From Humisphaera borealis (GTDB taxonomy: Bacteria; Planctomycetota; Phycisphaerae; Tepidisphaerales; Tepidisphaeraceae): a stretch of DNA of 64,000 nt. Shown in pieces: positions 1 to 12,456 of this stretch. A model generated the notes under the pieces. The model made no database searches and had not been told where the DNA came from. It was given only the letters and a program-made list of their open reading frames with translations. Location: the NCBI RefSeq assembly GCF_015169395.1, contig NZ_CP063458.1:806001-870000 (forward strand), read 5' to 3'. The position numbers and the translations under genes are program-made. Numbering within the stretch: position 1 is the first letter of the stretch; each line of letters begins with the position of its first letter.

Positions 1-169
1 CGCGGTCGCGAGGATGCAGTACCTTGACCGACGGATCCTGCGGCGGTCGGTTTCCGAGTGGCACCTCGTCACCCGAAGGCACATACGCAAACGCGGACCG
101 CGTGCCCAGTGACCCTGCGGCAACTGCAAGGCCAGCCTGGAGCAGTTGACGACGTGAGATAGATCGCAT
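1..169 (-). CDS. Tat-exported protein, N-terminal part only
   Basis: The reading frame starts at an ATG at 169 and runs off the left edge of the window, so only 56 residues are seen. The start is supported by a GGAGG Shine-Dalgarno sequence seven bases upstream. Residues 5-28 form a twin-arginine signal (SRRQLLQAGLAVAAG, then an AFA cleavage-like site), so the product is exported folded through the Tat system. In planctomycetes such signals are common on sugar-phosphate isomerase-like, oxidoreductase and DUF1501 proteins, but too little is present to choose. It is transcribed divergently from the PSD1 gene on its right. Confidence 0.7.
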   Translation of the reverse strand, partial: MRSISRRQLLQAGLAVAAGSLGTRSAFAYVPSGDEVPLGNRPPQDPSVKVLHPRDR

Positions 170-317
170 CGCAGGCCTCCGCGGGAATGCCGTAGTGGAT
201 ATGGCTCGTCCCTCGCTACGCCGACAACCAGCGGACGTTGCGAGCAACCAGGATCACGGTACTGGTATTCGAACATTCCCGAGGAAATGCCGCGGCATTT
301 CTGGCACACTAGTTGCC

Positions 318-3551
<3,234 letters not shown>

Positions 3552-3592
3552 ACGACTGGAAGTTCGCGATGCACCCGGCAACGTGGCAAAAA

Positions 3593-3629
3593 AGAGAGTG
3601 GCGCGGGCAGGAGCCTCGCGCCACTCTCT
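3593..3629. terminator. Bidirectional hairpin between PSD1 gene and pstB
   Basis: A perfect 13-bp inverted repeat (3593-3605 pairs with 3617-3629, core GAGAGTGGCGCG) has an 11-base loop. On the minus strand it is followed directly by a run of six T, a strong intrinsic terminator for the pst operon. It lies between two convergent genes and can also serve the plus-strand gene. Confidence 0.8.
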
Positions 3630-3655
3630 CTTGTCTGCGGTCGGACAGCGAACGA

Positions 3656-4501
3656 TCAGCTGAATTCGCCGCGGATGTACTGCTGGGTTTCGGGGGCCGA
3701 GGGGTCGCGGAAGATCTTGACCGTGTCATCAAACTCGACGAGGTATCCGGTGCGTCCACCCTTGGTGGTGTCGACGAACATGAAACCGGTCTTGTCGGCG
3801 ACGCGGGCGGCCTGCTGCAGGTTGTGCGTTACGATCGCAATCGTGTACTTCTGCTTCAGTTCGATCATCAGTTCTTCCACCCGGCGGGTAGCGATGGGGT
3901 CGAGTGCCGAGCAGGGTTCGTCCATCAGCAGCACTTCGGGTTCGGTCGCGATGGCGCGGGCAATACAAAGCCGCTGCTGCTGCCCGCCCGAAAGGGACAG
4001 GCCGCTTGCCTTGAGCTTGTCCTTCACTTCATCCCAGAGGGCGGCGCCGCGGAGCGACTTTTCCACCTGGGCATGGAGGTCGCCCTTGAAGCGGTTGAGC
4101 TTGAGGCCGAACGCCACGTTGTTGAAAATGCTCATGTGGAACGGGTTGGGCTGCTGGAAGACCATCCCGATGTATCGGCGGACGTTCACCGGATCGACCT
4201 TTTTGTCGTACATGTCCTGGCCGCGGTAGTGGACATGGCCTTCGAAGCGGAACCCCTGAATCAGGTCGTTCATGCGGTTAATGCACCGCAGCGCGGTGCT
4301 CTTGCCGCAGCCCGAGGGCCCGATGAACGCCGTGATGGTATTGCGCTCGATCGGGATATGCGTGTCACGTACGGCCTTGAAGTTGCCGTAGTAGAGCTCC
4401 TTGATGTGGCAATCGATCACGACCTCGCGCTTCGGCTGCGGGGCGTGCACCGGCTCGGAGAGCTTCTTGAGGATGTCCGCGACTTTGGGTTCGCTACTCA
4501 T
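3656..4501 (-). CDS. pstB: Phosphate ABC transporter ATP-binding protein PstB
   Basis: The 281-residue ATPase drives high-affinity phosphate import by the PstSCAB complex at the cytoplasmic face of the inner membrane. Walker A (GPSGCGKST) lies at residues 61-69, the Q-loop at VFQQPNPF (114-121), the ABC signature LSGGQQQRL at 170-178 and Walker B LLMDEP at 191-196. PstB-specific features such as RINRMND-like and PNPFHMSI segments are present. The N-terminal extension of about 25 residues before the core is somewhat long. It is the last gene of the operon, 55 bases after pstA, and is followed by a terminator. No phoU is found nearby. Confidence 0.97.
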   Translation of the reverse strand: MSSEPKVADILKKLSEPVHAPQPKREVVIDCHIKELYYGNFKAVRDTHIPIERNTITAFIGPSGCGKSTALRCINRMNDLIQGFRFEGHVHYRGQDMYDKKVDPVNVRRYIGMVFQQPNPFHMSIFNNVAFGLKLNRFKGDLHAQVEKSLRGAALWDEVKDKLKASGLSLSGGQQQRLCIARAIATEPEVLLMDEPCSALDPIATRRVEELMIELKQKYTIAIVTHNLQQAARVADKTGFMFVDTTKGGRTGYLVEFDDTVKIFRDPSAPETQQYIRGEFS

Positions 4502-4556
4502 GAGTTCATACCTCTTGTTGGAACGGAGGGGTACCTCCGGTCCGCACCGGCAAGGT

Positions 4557-5504
4557 TCACCGCTTCGGCCGACTGCCGCGGGACAGTAACTGCCCGCCGA
4601 TGTTGAAGAAGAGCACCATCATCACCAGGACCAGTGAAGCAGCCCATGCAAGGTCAATCAGGTTCTGCGAAAAACTCGCCGACGAATTATAGATGAACAC
4701 GGCCATCGAGCTTGTCGGACGCATCAGGTGGACGAACGGCTGCTTACCGTCGATCGCCCAGCGGAAATTGTTCATCATCGCCGTGAAGATAAGCGGGGCG
4801 GTTTCGCCGGCCGCCCGGGCGACCGCGAGCATGACGCCGGTCAGTATACCCGGCATTGCCGATGGGATGGTGATCTTCCAGGTGACCTGGGCCGGCGTGC
4901 AGCCCATGCCGATCGCCGCATCCTTCATCTTCTGGGGGACCATCTTGATCGCCTCTTCGGCGGTCAGCATGACGATGGGAATCATCAGGACGGACAGGGC
5001 AACACCGCCGGCGACGGCCGAGAAGCCGCCGGTCAGCAGCACCACCGCGACGTACGCGAATACACCTGCCAGGATCGAGGGCAGACCGGTCATAACCTTG
5101 GCGGCGAAGCGGACGAACGTGGACAGCGGGTTCCTGGCACCGAAGGTCGTCAGGAAGATGGCCGCCATAATGCCGAAGGGCACCGCAATCAGAACTGCCA
5201 CGACGACCATGGTGAGGGTTCCCACGATCGCGTTGCCGAACCCGCCTTCACCGGGCTTGGCCATCGCACCGGGCGGAAGCTCGGTAAAGATCGCCAGTCC
5301 GCCTTGAAGCAGACGGGTTCCGCCTCGGACAATCAGCATGAACAGCACGGAGAACAGCGGAATACAGGCGACGACCGTCAGCGTGCCGGCCAGGACAGAA
5401 AGGCCGACGCTGACAAGCGTACGGATCGACTTGTAGTCCCTGTGAAACGCCGACGCCGGCAGGTTGGTTGACGCGGGACTCTTGGTCGGAGTGATCGCTG
5501 TCAT
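4557..5504 (-). CDS. pstA: Phosphate ABC transporter permease PstA
   Basis: The 315-residue inner-membrane permease forms the phosphate channel together with PstC. It has a cytoplasmic N-terminus, about six transmembrane segments and the EAA-type loop ([21 protein letters not shown]), which docks on PstB. PRVA-like family sequence near [13 protein letters not shown] is typical of PstA. Its ATG overlaps the pstC stop in an ATGA (5501-5504), which indicates translational coupling. Confidence 0.96.
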   Translation of the reverse strand: MTAITPTKSPASTNLPASAFHRDYKSIRTLVSVGLSVLAGTLTVVACIPLFSVLFMLIVRGGTRLLQGGLAIFTELPPGAMAKPGEGGFGNAIVGTLTMVVVAVLIAVPFGIMAAIFLTTFGARNPLSTFVRFAAKVMTGLPSILAGVFAYVAVVLLTGGFSAVAGGVALSVLMIPIVMLTAEEAIKMVPQKMKDAAIGMGCTPAQVTWKITIPSAMPGILTGVMLAVARAAGETAPLIFTAMMNNFRWAIDGKQPFVHLMRPTSSMAVFIYNSSASFSQNLIDLAWAASLVLVMMVLFFNIGGQLLSRGSRPKR

Positions 5505-6451
5505 TGCCGTGCCCCCTTCTTTCCGCGGTTGGCGACCTGAATGATGCTTGCCCCGATGACATTCACCACCAGCGTGATCGCCAGCAGGGTCATGCCGGCG
5601 AAGAGCAGTACATTCATTTCGACTTCACCGGCTTCGGGGAAGTTGTTGGCGATCAGAGCGGCGAGGGTGTTGCCGGGATCGAGCAGTGAGAAGCTGAAGA
5701 CGTTCTTGTTTCCCAGCAGCATCGCCAAGGCCATTGTTTCACCCAGGGCGCGACCGAACCCCAGAATGACCGACCCGAAAATGCCGGTCGAAGCGGTGGG
5801 AACGATGACCTTGAGAATCGCTTCCCAACGTGTCGCCCCCAGGCCGAACGCCGCCTCTTTGATTCGCGGGTTCACCGACGTGAGCGCGTCGTAGGAAATC
5901 GCGCTGATCGTCGGCAGCACCATGATTGCCAGCACCAGTGCGGCCGGAAGCATGCTACGGGCACCCAGGGTAAAACCAAGCGGTTCGAGCATGTCGCGAA
6001 GAAAAGGAATGACGAAGTAGATGCCCCACAGCCCGTAGACCACGCTGGGGATCGCCGCCAGCAGTTCCACGATGTTCTTGAAGACAACTTCGAGCTTTCG
6101 CGGAATGAACCCCTGGCTCAGGAAGATCGAGATCGCCAGGCCGAAAACCGTGGCGATCGCCAACGCCAGCGCCGAGCTGTAGAGCGTGCCGAGTATGGGT
6201 GCCCGCAGGCCGTACTTGTCGGCGTTGGGCTCGTACTCGTTGCTGGTGATCAGGCTCGCGCCGTGCTCCTTGATCGCCGGGATCGCCGACAGGCCAATCT
6301 CATAAATGATGTAAGCCAGCAGTGCGATCGTACCAATCGCAAAGAACCAGGCGAGGAGCTTGGTACCGGTATTGATGAACCGGTCGAACCCTGAGGGCGG
6401 CTGGGTAATGCTCCCTTGGGTCAGTCCGGAATCGTGACTGATGACTGTCAT
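5501..6451 (-). CDS. pstC: Phosphate ABC transporter permease PstC
   Basis: This 316-residue permease is the PstA partner. After a short hydrophilic N-terminus, the first membrane helix (about residues 33-55) is followed by a periplasmic loop and five more helices. The sequences AAIPSVVYGLWGIYFVIPFLRD and GRALGETMA are PstC hallmarks, and EAAFGLGATRWEAIL is the PstB-docking loop. A 107-base gap containing a hairpin separates it from pstS upstream, so its expression is probably set lower than that of the binding protein. Confidence 0.96.
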   Translation of the reverse strand: MTVISHDSGLTQGSITQPPSGFDRFINTGTKLLAWFFAIGTIALLAYIIYEIGLSAIPAIKEHGASLITSNEYEPNADKYGLRAPILGTLYSSALALAIATVFGLAISIFLSQGFIPRKLEVVFKNIVELLAAIPSVVYGLWGIYFVIPFLRDMLEPLGFTLGARSMLPAALVLAIMVLPTISAISYDALTSVNPRIKEAAFGLGATRWEAILKVIVPTASTGIFGSVILGFGRALGETMALAMLLGNKNVFSFSLLDPGNTLAALIANNFPEAGEVEMNVLLFAGMTLLAITLVVNVIGASIIQVANRGKKGARQ

Positions 6452-6482
6452 GTGGATGAACCTGTAGTCATATCAGACTTCG

Positions 6483-6518
6483 AAAACCGGGGCGGCCGTG
6501 AGAGACCGCCCCGGTTTT
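6483..6518 (-). terminator. Attenuating hairpin between pstS and pstC
   Basis: A perfect 13-bp stem (6483-6495 with 6506-6518, core AAAACCGGGGCGG) with a 10-base loop ends in TTTT when read on the minus strand. Its position directly after pstS and before pstC suggests partial termination, giving more binding protein than permease. The attenuating role is inferred from position and structure. Confidence 0.75.
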
Positions 6519-6557
6519 GATTACGTTGGAACAAATCGACTGCGTTCCGTCGATCGA

Positions 6558-7619
6558 TCAGGCGCCGACCTTGATGGTCTCGGCCTTGGCCTTCACCTTT
6601 GTCACCACCGCGGCGGGCAGGGGGATGTAGCCCAGTTCGTTGGCGATCTTCTGGCCGTCGGTCAGGCCGTATTCGATCATGGTCTTGACGGCCTTGCCCT
6701 TGGCGGCGTCTTCGTAGACTGGCTTGCAGATGAGCCAGGTGTAAGTGACGATCGGGTAGACGGCATCGCCGGCCGGATCGGTGATCCAGGCGATCAGGTT
6801 TTCGGGCATCTCGGTCGCTGCCAAGGCGGCGGCAGCGGTCTCGGCGGTCGCCTTGACGTACTTGCCGGACTTGTTTTCCAGCTCGGCGACCTGAAGGTCC
6901 TTGCTGTAGCTGAACTCGACATAGCCGATCGAGCCGGGGGTCTGCTTCACCTGGGCGGCGATGCCGTCGTTACCCTTGGCCGCCGTGCCCGGGAACTTGG
7001 CGGTCTTTCCGGCCTTCCAGGAAGGGTCAATCGCGGCGAGATGGCTCGTGAAACAGTAGGTGGTGCCGCTGCTGTCGGCGCGAGAGACAACGCTGATGGG
7101 CATGTCAGGCAGCTTCACGCCGGGGTTGGCGGCGGCGATCGCCGGGTCGTTCCACTTGGTGATCTTGCCGCTGAAGATCGCAGGGTAAGCTGCCCGCGAA
7201 AGCTTGATGTTCAGGCCGGGGGCGTTGTAAGCGACGACGACCGAGCCGGCGGTCATCGGCAGCAGGACCACGCCGCCCTTAACCTTGCTGATTTCTTCGT
7301 CAGTCATCGCGGCATCCGAAGCGCCGAAATCGACGGTGCCCGAGGTGAACTGCTTCACGCCGCCGCCGCTGCCGATCCCCTGGTAGTTGACCGTGATGTC
7401 CTTGTTCTTAGCGTTCAGGTCCTTGAACCACTGAGTGTAGATGGGGGCCGGGAAGGTGGCACCCGCGCCGACGAGTTCAACGGAACCACCGCTGCTGCTG
7501 TTGCTGCCACTCTTGCCGTCGCCTTCCGACTTGCAGGACCAGCCGGCCAGGGCAACGCTGACGACCAGTGCGCTGCGGCCCAGAGTGGACAATACGCCTT
7601 GGAATTTGGATCGGATCAT
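6558..7619 (-). CDS. pstS: Phosphate-binding lipoprotein PstS
   Basis: The 353-residue periplasmic phosphate-binding protein delivers phosphate to PstCA. The N-terminus carries a signal of about 28 residues ending at a Cys (SVALAGWSC) followed by a Ser/Gly-rich linker, consistent with a lipoprotein, although Trp at -2 is an atypical lipobox residue. Family motifs include VGAGATFPAPIYTQWF, YQGIGSGGGV, DFGASDAAMTDEE and SRADSSGTTYCF, which contain the phosphate ligands. It is the first gene of pstSCAB. I looked upstream for direct repeats resembling a Pho box and saw none that was convincing. Confidence 0.96.
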   Translation of the reverse strand: MIRSKFQGVLSTLGRSALVVSVALAGWSCKSEGDGKSGSNSSSGGSVELVGAGATFPAPIYTQWFKDLNAKNKDITVNYQGIGSGGGVKQFTSGTVDFGASDAAMTDEEISKVKGGVVLLPMTAGSVVVAYNAPGLNIKLSRAAYPAIFSGKITKWNDPAIAAANPGVKLPDMPISVVSRADSSGTTYCFTSHLAAIDPSWKAGKTAKFPGTAAKGNDGIAAQVKQTPGSIGYVEFSYSKDLQVAELENKSGKYVKATAETAAAALAATEMPENLIAWITDPAGDAVYPIVTYTWLICKPVYEDAAKGKAVKTMIEYGLTDGQKIANELGYIPLPAAVVTKVKAKAETIKVGA

Positions 7620-7929
7620 CGAAGTTCGCTCCCTCTTTCAGCCTTGGATCTAGAGTCGACAGCTCGTCGAACGAGGGCGTAGGTTTACCCCCAAGGCAGA
7701 CGGCTTGTCGACGTCACCCTGCACCCATAGCAGAGACTTAACGCTGCACAAACAATTGGATTTGGCAATCTATTGAAAAATCCCCGCGTCGGCAGCACGG
7801 ATAAAGGTGGGTCGCTTCGTCTCGGAGCTACGTCAGTGTATCCCCTTCGCCCGGGAGAACGGGCGCGTCAACACCGTCTGATAGCCGGCGACTCTACTTT
7901 CGAAATGGGATGGGCGGCCGACGCCACCA
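7620..7929. other. Intergenic region upstream of pstS
   Basis: About 310 bases lie between the pstS start and the end of the next minus-strand gene. The region should hold the pst promoter. An AT-richer patch at about 7745-7785 (around AACAATTGGATTTGGC) is the best candidate zone, but no convincing -35/-10 pair or Pho box could be defined by eye. No gene is evident. Confidence 0.4.
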
Positions 7930-8160
7930 CTATATGTCATCATCCTGCGATGAGTCGGCGGCTGGACCTGACCGCTTGCCGAAGAGCATGTTTCGGCTTT
8001 CCTTGAGCTCGCGCCAGGTCTTCTTGATGAGTGTGTAGGCTTCGTCCGAGGTGATCTTCCCGCCCGTTTCCAACGCGCAGATGAGACTGATGGTATGGCC
8101 AAACTCCCGAATGTTGGCCTCCATGAGTAGTTCTTCCGGCGAGAATGCGTTGTCGGTCAA
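7930..8160 (-). CDS. Small conserved-looking protein of unknown function
   Basis: A 76-residue soluble protein that I do not recognise. It reads as one compact helical domain (REFGHTISLICALETGGKITSDEAYTLIKKTWRELK), followed by a charged tail ending in SSQDDDI. The frame begins at a TTG with GGGAG eight bases upstream; an alternative ATG twelve codons later (8124) also has a GGAAG eight bases before it, so the start is uncertain. It lies between pstS and a sulfatase gene on the same strand, with a terminator upstream, so it is probably transcribed alone. Coding is supported by the plausible protein composition only. Confidence 0.55.
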   Translation of the reverse strand: MTDNAFSPEELLMEANIREFGHTISLICALETGGKITSDEAYTLIKKTWRELKESRNMLFGKRSGPAADSSQDDDI

Positions 8161-8278
8161 GATAGGGTCTCCCGCGGACGAATGCTCCGGCAGTGGTGGG
8201 AGCCGTCACCGGCTTCCGAGGTCTGCGATACTTCGCACGGCACGCCGTTCATTCTGACAGTGTTCCGTGCAAAAACAA

Positions 8279-8298
8279 CAGGCCTGTTCACCGGCCTG
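8279..8298 (-). terminator. Intrinsic terminator after sulfatase gene
   Basis: On the minus strand CAGGCC, an 8-base loop and GGCCTG are followed by TTGTTTTT (8271-8278 on the plus strand is A-rich). It lies about 115 bases downstream of the sulfatase stop. The stem is only six base pairs, so strength is moderate. Confidence 0.55.
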
Positions 8299-8412
8299 CG
8301 GCGAGGCGACGGAATTATCGAAGTATCGGCCGATTGATGCCAGTACTTGTGGCGCTGTTAGCCCCGCAACGCCGAGAGCCTGGCGCAGTCGTGCCGACAT
8401 ACCCGGCCGTCA

Positions 8413-10176
8413 CTACTTGCGCGTCAACAATACCATGCGCACCTCCGCCACCTGCTTGCTGGCCACCTTGACCGCCTTGAGCGTCAGCTCGCCGCGACCG
8501 GCGGTCAGGTTGACCGACCCTAGCGACAGCGGTTTCCAGTCCTTGACGTAACTTTCGCCACCGCGGGATGCCGTACGATCATGTTCTTTCCCGCGCAATG
8601 GTGGGTCGTGCGGCTCGGCAATCCTCGTCGTCGTTTTCACGTCGCCGAGGCTCAGCTCGATTTCCGACCCTACTTCGGCTGCGGGGCAGCTATACCAGAC
8701 GACAACTTCATACCTGCCGGCTGTTTTGACTTCGACGTCCCACGTGATGCGGTCGTCGGTGCTGGTCCAGTTCACGAAATAAGAGCAGTTGGGTGCGCCC
8801 GAGCTCCGCTTCACATTGCCATGCGGTACGCCGTCACGCGCCGGCAACTGCGTCAGTGGGTGCTCCGGCGAGCCGACGGTGTACGGCCGATCGTCCTTCG
8901 ACAGCATCGGAAACATCTCCGCCTTCCAAGCAGCAAGCGCGGCGCTGAGCTTCTCGGCGATCTGGGGATTTTGCCTGGCGACATCGGTCTTCTGACCCGG
9001 GTCGGCCGCCATGTCGTAGAGGATGCCGCCGTCCATTAGGCGGTATTGCTGCGTACGCACCGACACCTTTCGGTTCCAGTGGGAGAAGATCATTCGGTCG
9101 TCGGTCTCGACCTTCTTTCCCGTCAGAACGTCAACGAGCGAACGACCATCGAGCGGACCGTTCGAAAGGACTTTCACGCCAGCGAAATCAGCGAGCGTCG
9201 GCAGCAGATCGATGGCGCCAGAGATCTGCGGGATCCTGGTCCCGGGGGCGATCTTTCCGGGGTACCGAATCAGCAGCGGCGACCGGACGCCGCCTTCGTC
9301 GACGCTGCCCTTCTTCCCCTTCATGCCGCCATTCCAGCGAAAGCCGTTGGGGCCGTTGTCGCTGAAGTAGAGCACGATCGTGTTGTCGGCGAGCTTGAGG
9401 TCGTCGAGATGCTTCAGAATCCGACCGACGTTCCAGTCAATCGCTTCGCACATCGCCAGTGCGGCGCGGGTGTGTTCCAGGTCTTCCTTACCCGGGTTGT
9501 CGTCGCGCAACTTCAGGTCGGCCTTGGCGAACTTGGCGTAGAACCGGTCCGGCACCTGCATCGGCGAGTGCGGAATGTTGTACGGCACATAGCAGAAGAA
9601 CGGTTTGTCCTTGCTGGCAGACATGAACTGCATCGCATGGTCGGTCAGGTCGTCGGCCATGTATCCCTTGCCGGTGACGAGATCGCCGTTGTGATCCATC
9701 AACGCGTCGAAGTAGTCGCCCCAATGACCGGAGGTGAAGCCATAGTATTCTTCGAAGCCGCGGGCATTCGGGTGGTAGGGGAACTGGGTGCCGTTGTGCC
9801 ACTTACCGAACGCACCGGTCTTGTAGCCGGCGGCTTTGAAGGTGTCGGCGATGGTTTTCTCGTCCAGATCGAGCCGCTCGCCGCCGGTGGAGACGTTTCG
9901 AACGCCGCCGCGGGGGTGATAGCGACCGGTCATAAACTCGGCTCGGGTCGGCGAGCAGACGGGGCAGACGTAGAACCGGTCAAACATCGCGCCGTCGCGG
10001 GCGAGCGAATCGATGTTCGGCGTCGAGAGGTTCGTGTTGCCGTGAATGCTCAGGTCGCCCCAGCCCTGGTCGTCGCTCAGGATGACGACGATGTTCGGCG
10101 GAGCGGCGGAAACAGCCCGGGTTGCCGTGCCGCACGTCAGAAAGATTGCAGCGCAAAGCGTGAGCAGTCGGTTCAT
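8413..10176 (-). CDS. Secreted type I sulfatase
   Basis: The 587-residue enzyme hydrolyses a sulfate ester, probably on a polysaccharide. Residues 1-24 are a signal peptide. The sulfatase domain (about 27-420) opens with the metal ligands in SDDQGWGDL (Asp35, Asp36) and has the C-x-P-x-R signature CSPTR at Cys74, the residue converted to formylglycine by a maturase; GKWH and [14 protein letters not shown] motifs follow. The C-terminal 130 residues form a beta-rich domain ([21 protein letters not shown]) resembling a carbohydrate-binding or accessory module. Its upstream region is interrupted by an ISAs1-family element starting 113 bases before the start codon. Confidence 0.93.
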   Translation of the reverse strand: MNRLLTLCAAIFLTCGTATRAVSAAPPNIVVILSDDQGWGDLSIHGNTNLSTPNIDSLARDGAMFDRFYVCPVCSPTRAEFMTGRYHPRGGVRNVSTGGERLDLDEKTIADTFKAAGYKTGAFGKWHNGTQFPYHPNARGFEEYYGFTSGHWGDYFDALMDHNGDLVTGKGYMADDLTDHAMQFMSASKDKPFFCYVPYNIPHSPMQVPDRFYAKFAKADLKLRDDNPGKEDLEHTRAALAMCEAIDWNVGRILKHLDDLKLADNTIVLYFSDNGPNGFRWNGGMKGKKGSVDEGGVRSPLLIRYPGKIAPGTRIPQISGAIDLLPTLADFAGVKVLSNGPLDGRSLVDVLTGKKVETDDRMIFSHWNRKVSVRTQQYRLMDGGILYDMAADPGQKTDVARQNPQIAEKLSAALAAWKAEMFPMLSKDDRPYTVGSPEHPLTQLPARDGVPHGNVKRSSGAPNCSYFVNWTSTDDRITWDVEVKTAGRYEVVVWYSCPAAEVGSEIELSLGDVKTTTRIAEPHDPPLRGKEHDRTASRGGESYVKDWKPLSLGSVNLTAGRGELTLKAVKVASKQVAEVRMVLLTRK

Positions 10177-10289
10177 GGTGTCGGTTCTACGTGAGAAGGG
10201 CGCAAAGGAATCGATCCATCACTCGGATCGGCCACTCTGCTGCAACGGCTGGACGGTGCGAATATTGAGGGCCTTGTCACCGGATCCCT

Positions 10290-11602
10290 CAGGGCGATTG
10301 CATGTTCAGGTCGTTAGCAGACGGAGCAGGTAGTGCTCGTCCCAACCTGCCTTTAACCGTTTCCCGTGGATCCCGTTTTTGATGCTCTTGTCCCGCTTGA
10401 GAAGATTGAGCGTCAGCCGGCACAACCGGGAGTAGTTCTCCGCACCATAGCCTTTGCGGATCCGCCGCTCGTCCTCGCGGGAGCTCACGTCCAGTTGCCA
10501 GTGCAGCTTGTTCTCGATGGCCCAGTGGCCGCGGATCGCCGCCGCCATCGCCCTGGCGTCGGTCCCTGCGACGCTGCTGATGAAGTAATGCCGCTCGACG
10601 CTGCTCTTGCCGGCAAGCACCTCCCGCTTGCGTTCGACCGCGATCACGCCGGCCAGTCCCGGCCACTGCTGACATAGGTCGCCGAGCCAGTGCACTTCGT
10701 CCATCACCCACACTTTGCGGGTGTCCAGCCGGCCGTGGTCGGCGTCGAACTCCTCGTGGACGCCGTGGCTCACGTCCTTCATGCCGCCCAGGATCGCTTC
10801 GTCCAGCAGCTTCCTGACCTTCGCGTGCAGCGTCGGACGAGGCGAAGCCTGGTCCTCGGCTGGTTCTCCTTCACCGACAGCACGTAGTTGCCGCCGGCAT
10901 CGACGATCTGTCTGGCGATCTGCGTCTGGCAGCCGGCGGCATCGATCGTCACCGTCGCGTCCTGAATGTCTAACAGGCCCAAAAGCCGCGGGATCGCCTC
11001 GATCTCATTGCTCTTGTCATCCACGGCGACCTGGCCGAAGACCATCCGGTGGGCGTCGACGAACGCGCTGACCATGTGGGTCATGTTGTTCCTGGCCCAG
11101 GCGTGTTCGAAGGACCGGCGGATGGCCTTGCCGTCGATCGCGATCAGTCGTCCGCCGGCGGACTGTGCGATCGCGCCGACCCAGGCGTTGAAACACTGCT
11201 CGAAGGCGTCGGGATGGAGCTTGGCGAAGACGCGACCGAAGGTGTCGTGAGACGGGATGCCGTGGGGAAGATCCAGGAAGGTTCGCAGCCAGGAGAGCTT
11301 GCTCTTGCCATAGAGTTCAACGTCGACCCAGCCGTCGGCACCGCAGATGACGGCGCAGACGGAGATGACGAGGATGTCGTGGAGTTTGTGAATCACGTTG
11401 CAGCCGCGAGGATCGGGGAGGTTGGAAAACGCGCGCAGGGTACCACTGGTCGCAGGGCCATCCATGGCGAAGCTCCGTTTCAGGAGATGAAAGTTGTTAC
11501 CAGCGAAGCTTCGCGACCGGTGAAGGAGTGATAGCGAGAGAAGTTAGAAAGCGCAACCCGTACAAAACACAACCATCGACAAAAGGAGATGCGATTGCCC
11601 TC
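10290..11602. mobile_element. ISAs1-family insertion sequence, complete ends, 10-bp target duplication
   Basis: The 1313-bp element is delimited by imperfect terminal inverted repeats (left CAGGGCGATTGCATGTTC, right end read inward GAGGGCAATCGCATCTCC, 13 of 18 matching). It is flanked by an exact 10-bp direct repeat CCGGATCCCT at 10280-10289 and 11603-11612. CAGGG-like ends and 8-10-bp duplications are known for ISAs1. The element carries one transposase gene on the minus strand with a frame break. Removing it would leave a 171-base divergent promoter region between the sulfatase and the lipoprotein gene, so it landed in their shared regulatory space. Confidence 0.9.
10306..11465 (-). pseudogene. 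ISAs1-family transposase, frameshifted
   Basis: The first segment (11465 to about 10857) gives an N-terminal DDE_Tnp_1-associated domain (SNLPDPRGCNVIHKLHDILV) and the first catalytic Asp residues (LIAIDGKAIRRS and VTIDAAGCQTQIA). The second segment (to 10306) continues in another frame with LHAKVRKLLDEAILGGMKD, then HWAIENKLHWQLD, which supplies the catalytic Glu. The shift falls at about 10834-10857, after SVKENQP, and is equivalent to one lost base. Joined, the product would be about 386 residues, normal for ISAs1. No slippery run is present at the break, so a mutation or a sequencing error is more likely than programmed frameshifting. Confidence 0.88.
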
Positions 11603-11670
11603 CCGGATCCCTGCAGAAGAACCAGAAAGCCACAGCGAATCTGGCGGTCGGGCGGTAAACTGTCAATGCC

Positions 11671-12429
11671 ATGCGAACGACTACCTTAACCATCACGGCG
11701 CTCATCCTGTTCGCGATCGGTGCCGGCGGCTGCGGCGGAGGATTGCCGGCGGGGCAGGCTGGGCTGCGCGTGCTGGTCAAGGCCGAACCCAAGACCGGCT
11801 ACACGCTCGACGTGAAGACGGCAGACGTCTACGCCGGTCGACCGGAAGTCGAAGATGCCACCGCGGCCCGGCGCGATCCGTTCCGTCCGCTCGACTACCG
11901 GAACCTCAGCGACATCGTCGTGTACCTGGTTCCCCAGAGCGGTTCGGCGGCAGCAGCACCGACCGCCAAACCGATCGACATCGACGCCGTCGCGGGCAAC
12001 AGGCAGGGACGGTGGACGCTGGGCGTATCGGCAGTGGGGGGAGAAGTGCGGATCGGCAACGCGTCACCGACGCCGCGAGCGGTTTACATCCGCACCGAAG
12101 CCGGCACTTTGAGCGATATCGGCACTGTCGCGCCGGGAGCGAGCGTGTCAGCCACAATGTCCGCTCCCGGCAGCATCACCGTCTGGGCCGAGTCTGGAAA
12201 AGCCGAGGACGACCGCCTGGCCGAAATCTTCGTGGCACCTAATGGCTGGGTGGCGACAACGGTCAGCGGCGGAAACGTCACCTTTGCGCCAGTCCCCGCG
12301 GGAACGTACACGCTGCACACCTGGCATCCGCGATTGCCGGGACAATCGCAGCAAGCAACCCTTGCCGCCGACAAGTACACCGACGCCACAGCGACCGTGA
12401 CGGTCAACGTGCTGCCGCCAGCAAAGTAG
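11671..12429 (+). CDS. Secreted lipoprotein with beta-sandwich domain
   Basis: This 252-residue protein starts with a hydrophobic signal ending at a candidate lipidation Cys (AIGAGGC, Cys21). The middle is beta-rich, and the C-terminal part (GGNVTFAPVPAGTYTLHTWHPRLPG) resembles the carboxypeptidase-regulatory-like/cupredoxin-like segment of planctomycete proteins often annotated as methylamine-utilisation-like. There are no clear copper ligands of a classical cupredoxin, so no reaction is assigned. It was originally divergent from the sulfatase gene, before the ISAs1 element separated them. Function is unknown. Confidence 0.75.
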   Translation: MRTTTLTITALILFAIGAGGCGGGLPAGQAGLRVLVKAEPKTGYTLDVKTADVYAGRPEVEDATAARRDPFRPLDYRNLSDIVVYLVPQSGSAAAAPTAKPIDIDAVAGNRQGRWTLGVSAVGGEVRIGNASPTPRAVYIRTEAGTLSDIGTVAPGASVSATMSAPGSITVWAESGKAEDDRLAEIFVAPNGWVATTVSGGNVTFAPVPAGTYTLHTWHPRLPGQSQQATLAADKYTDATATVTVNVLPPAK

Positions 12430-12456
12430 GGCAGGCCGTGTCCGTCTCTGCCAGGA

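Noticed and set aside
7680-7800. Pho box upstream of pstS
   Set aside because: Only a single TTAAC-like half-site was seen. No tandem 11-base spaced repeats could be found by eye.
8206-8400. A 64-residue minus-strand frame between the small unknown protein and the sulfatase
   Set aside because: It covers the hairpin terminator of the sulfatase gene and has no ribosome site or recognisable composition.
10834-10860. Programmed frameshift in the ISAs1 transposase
   Set aside because: No A-run or other slippery sequence is present at the break, and ISAs1 elements normally encode the transposase in one frame.
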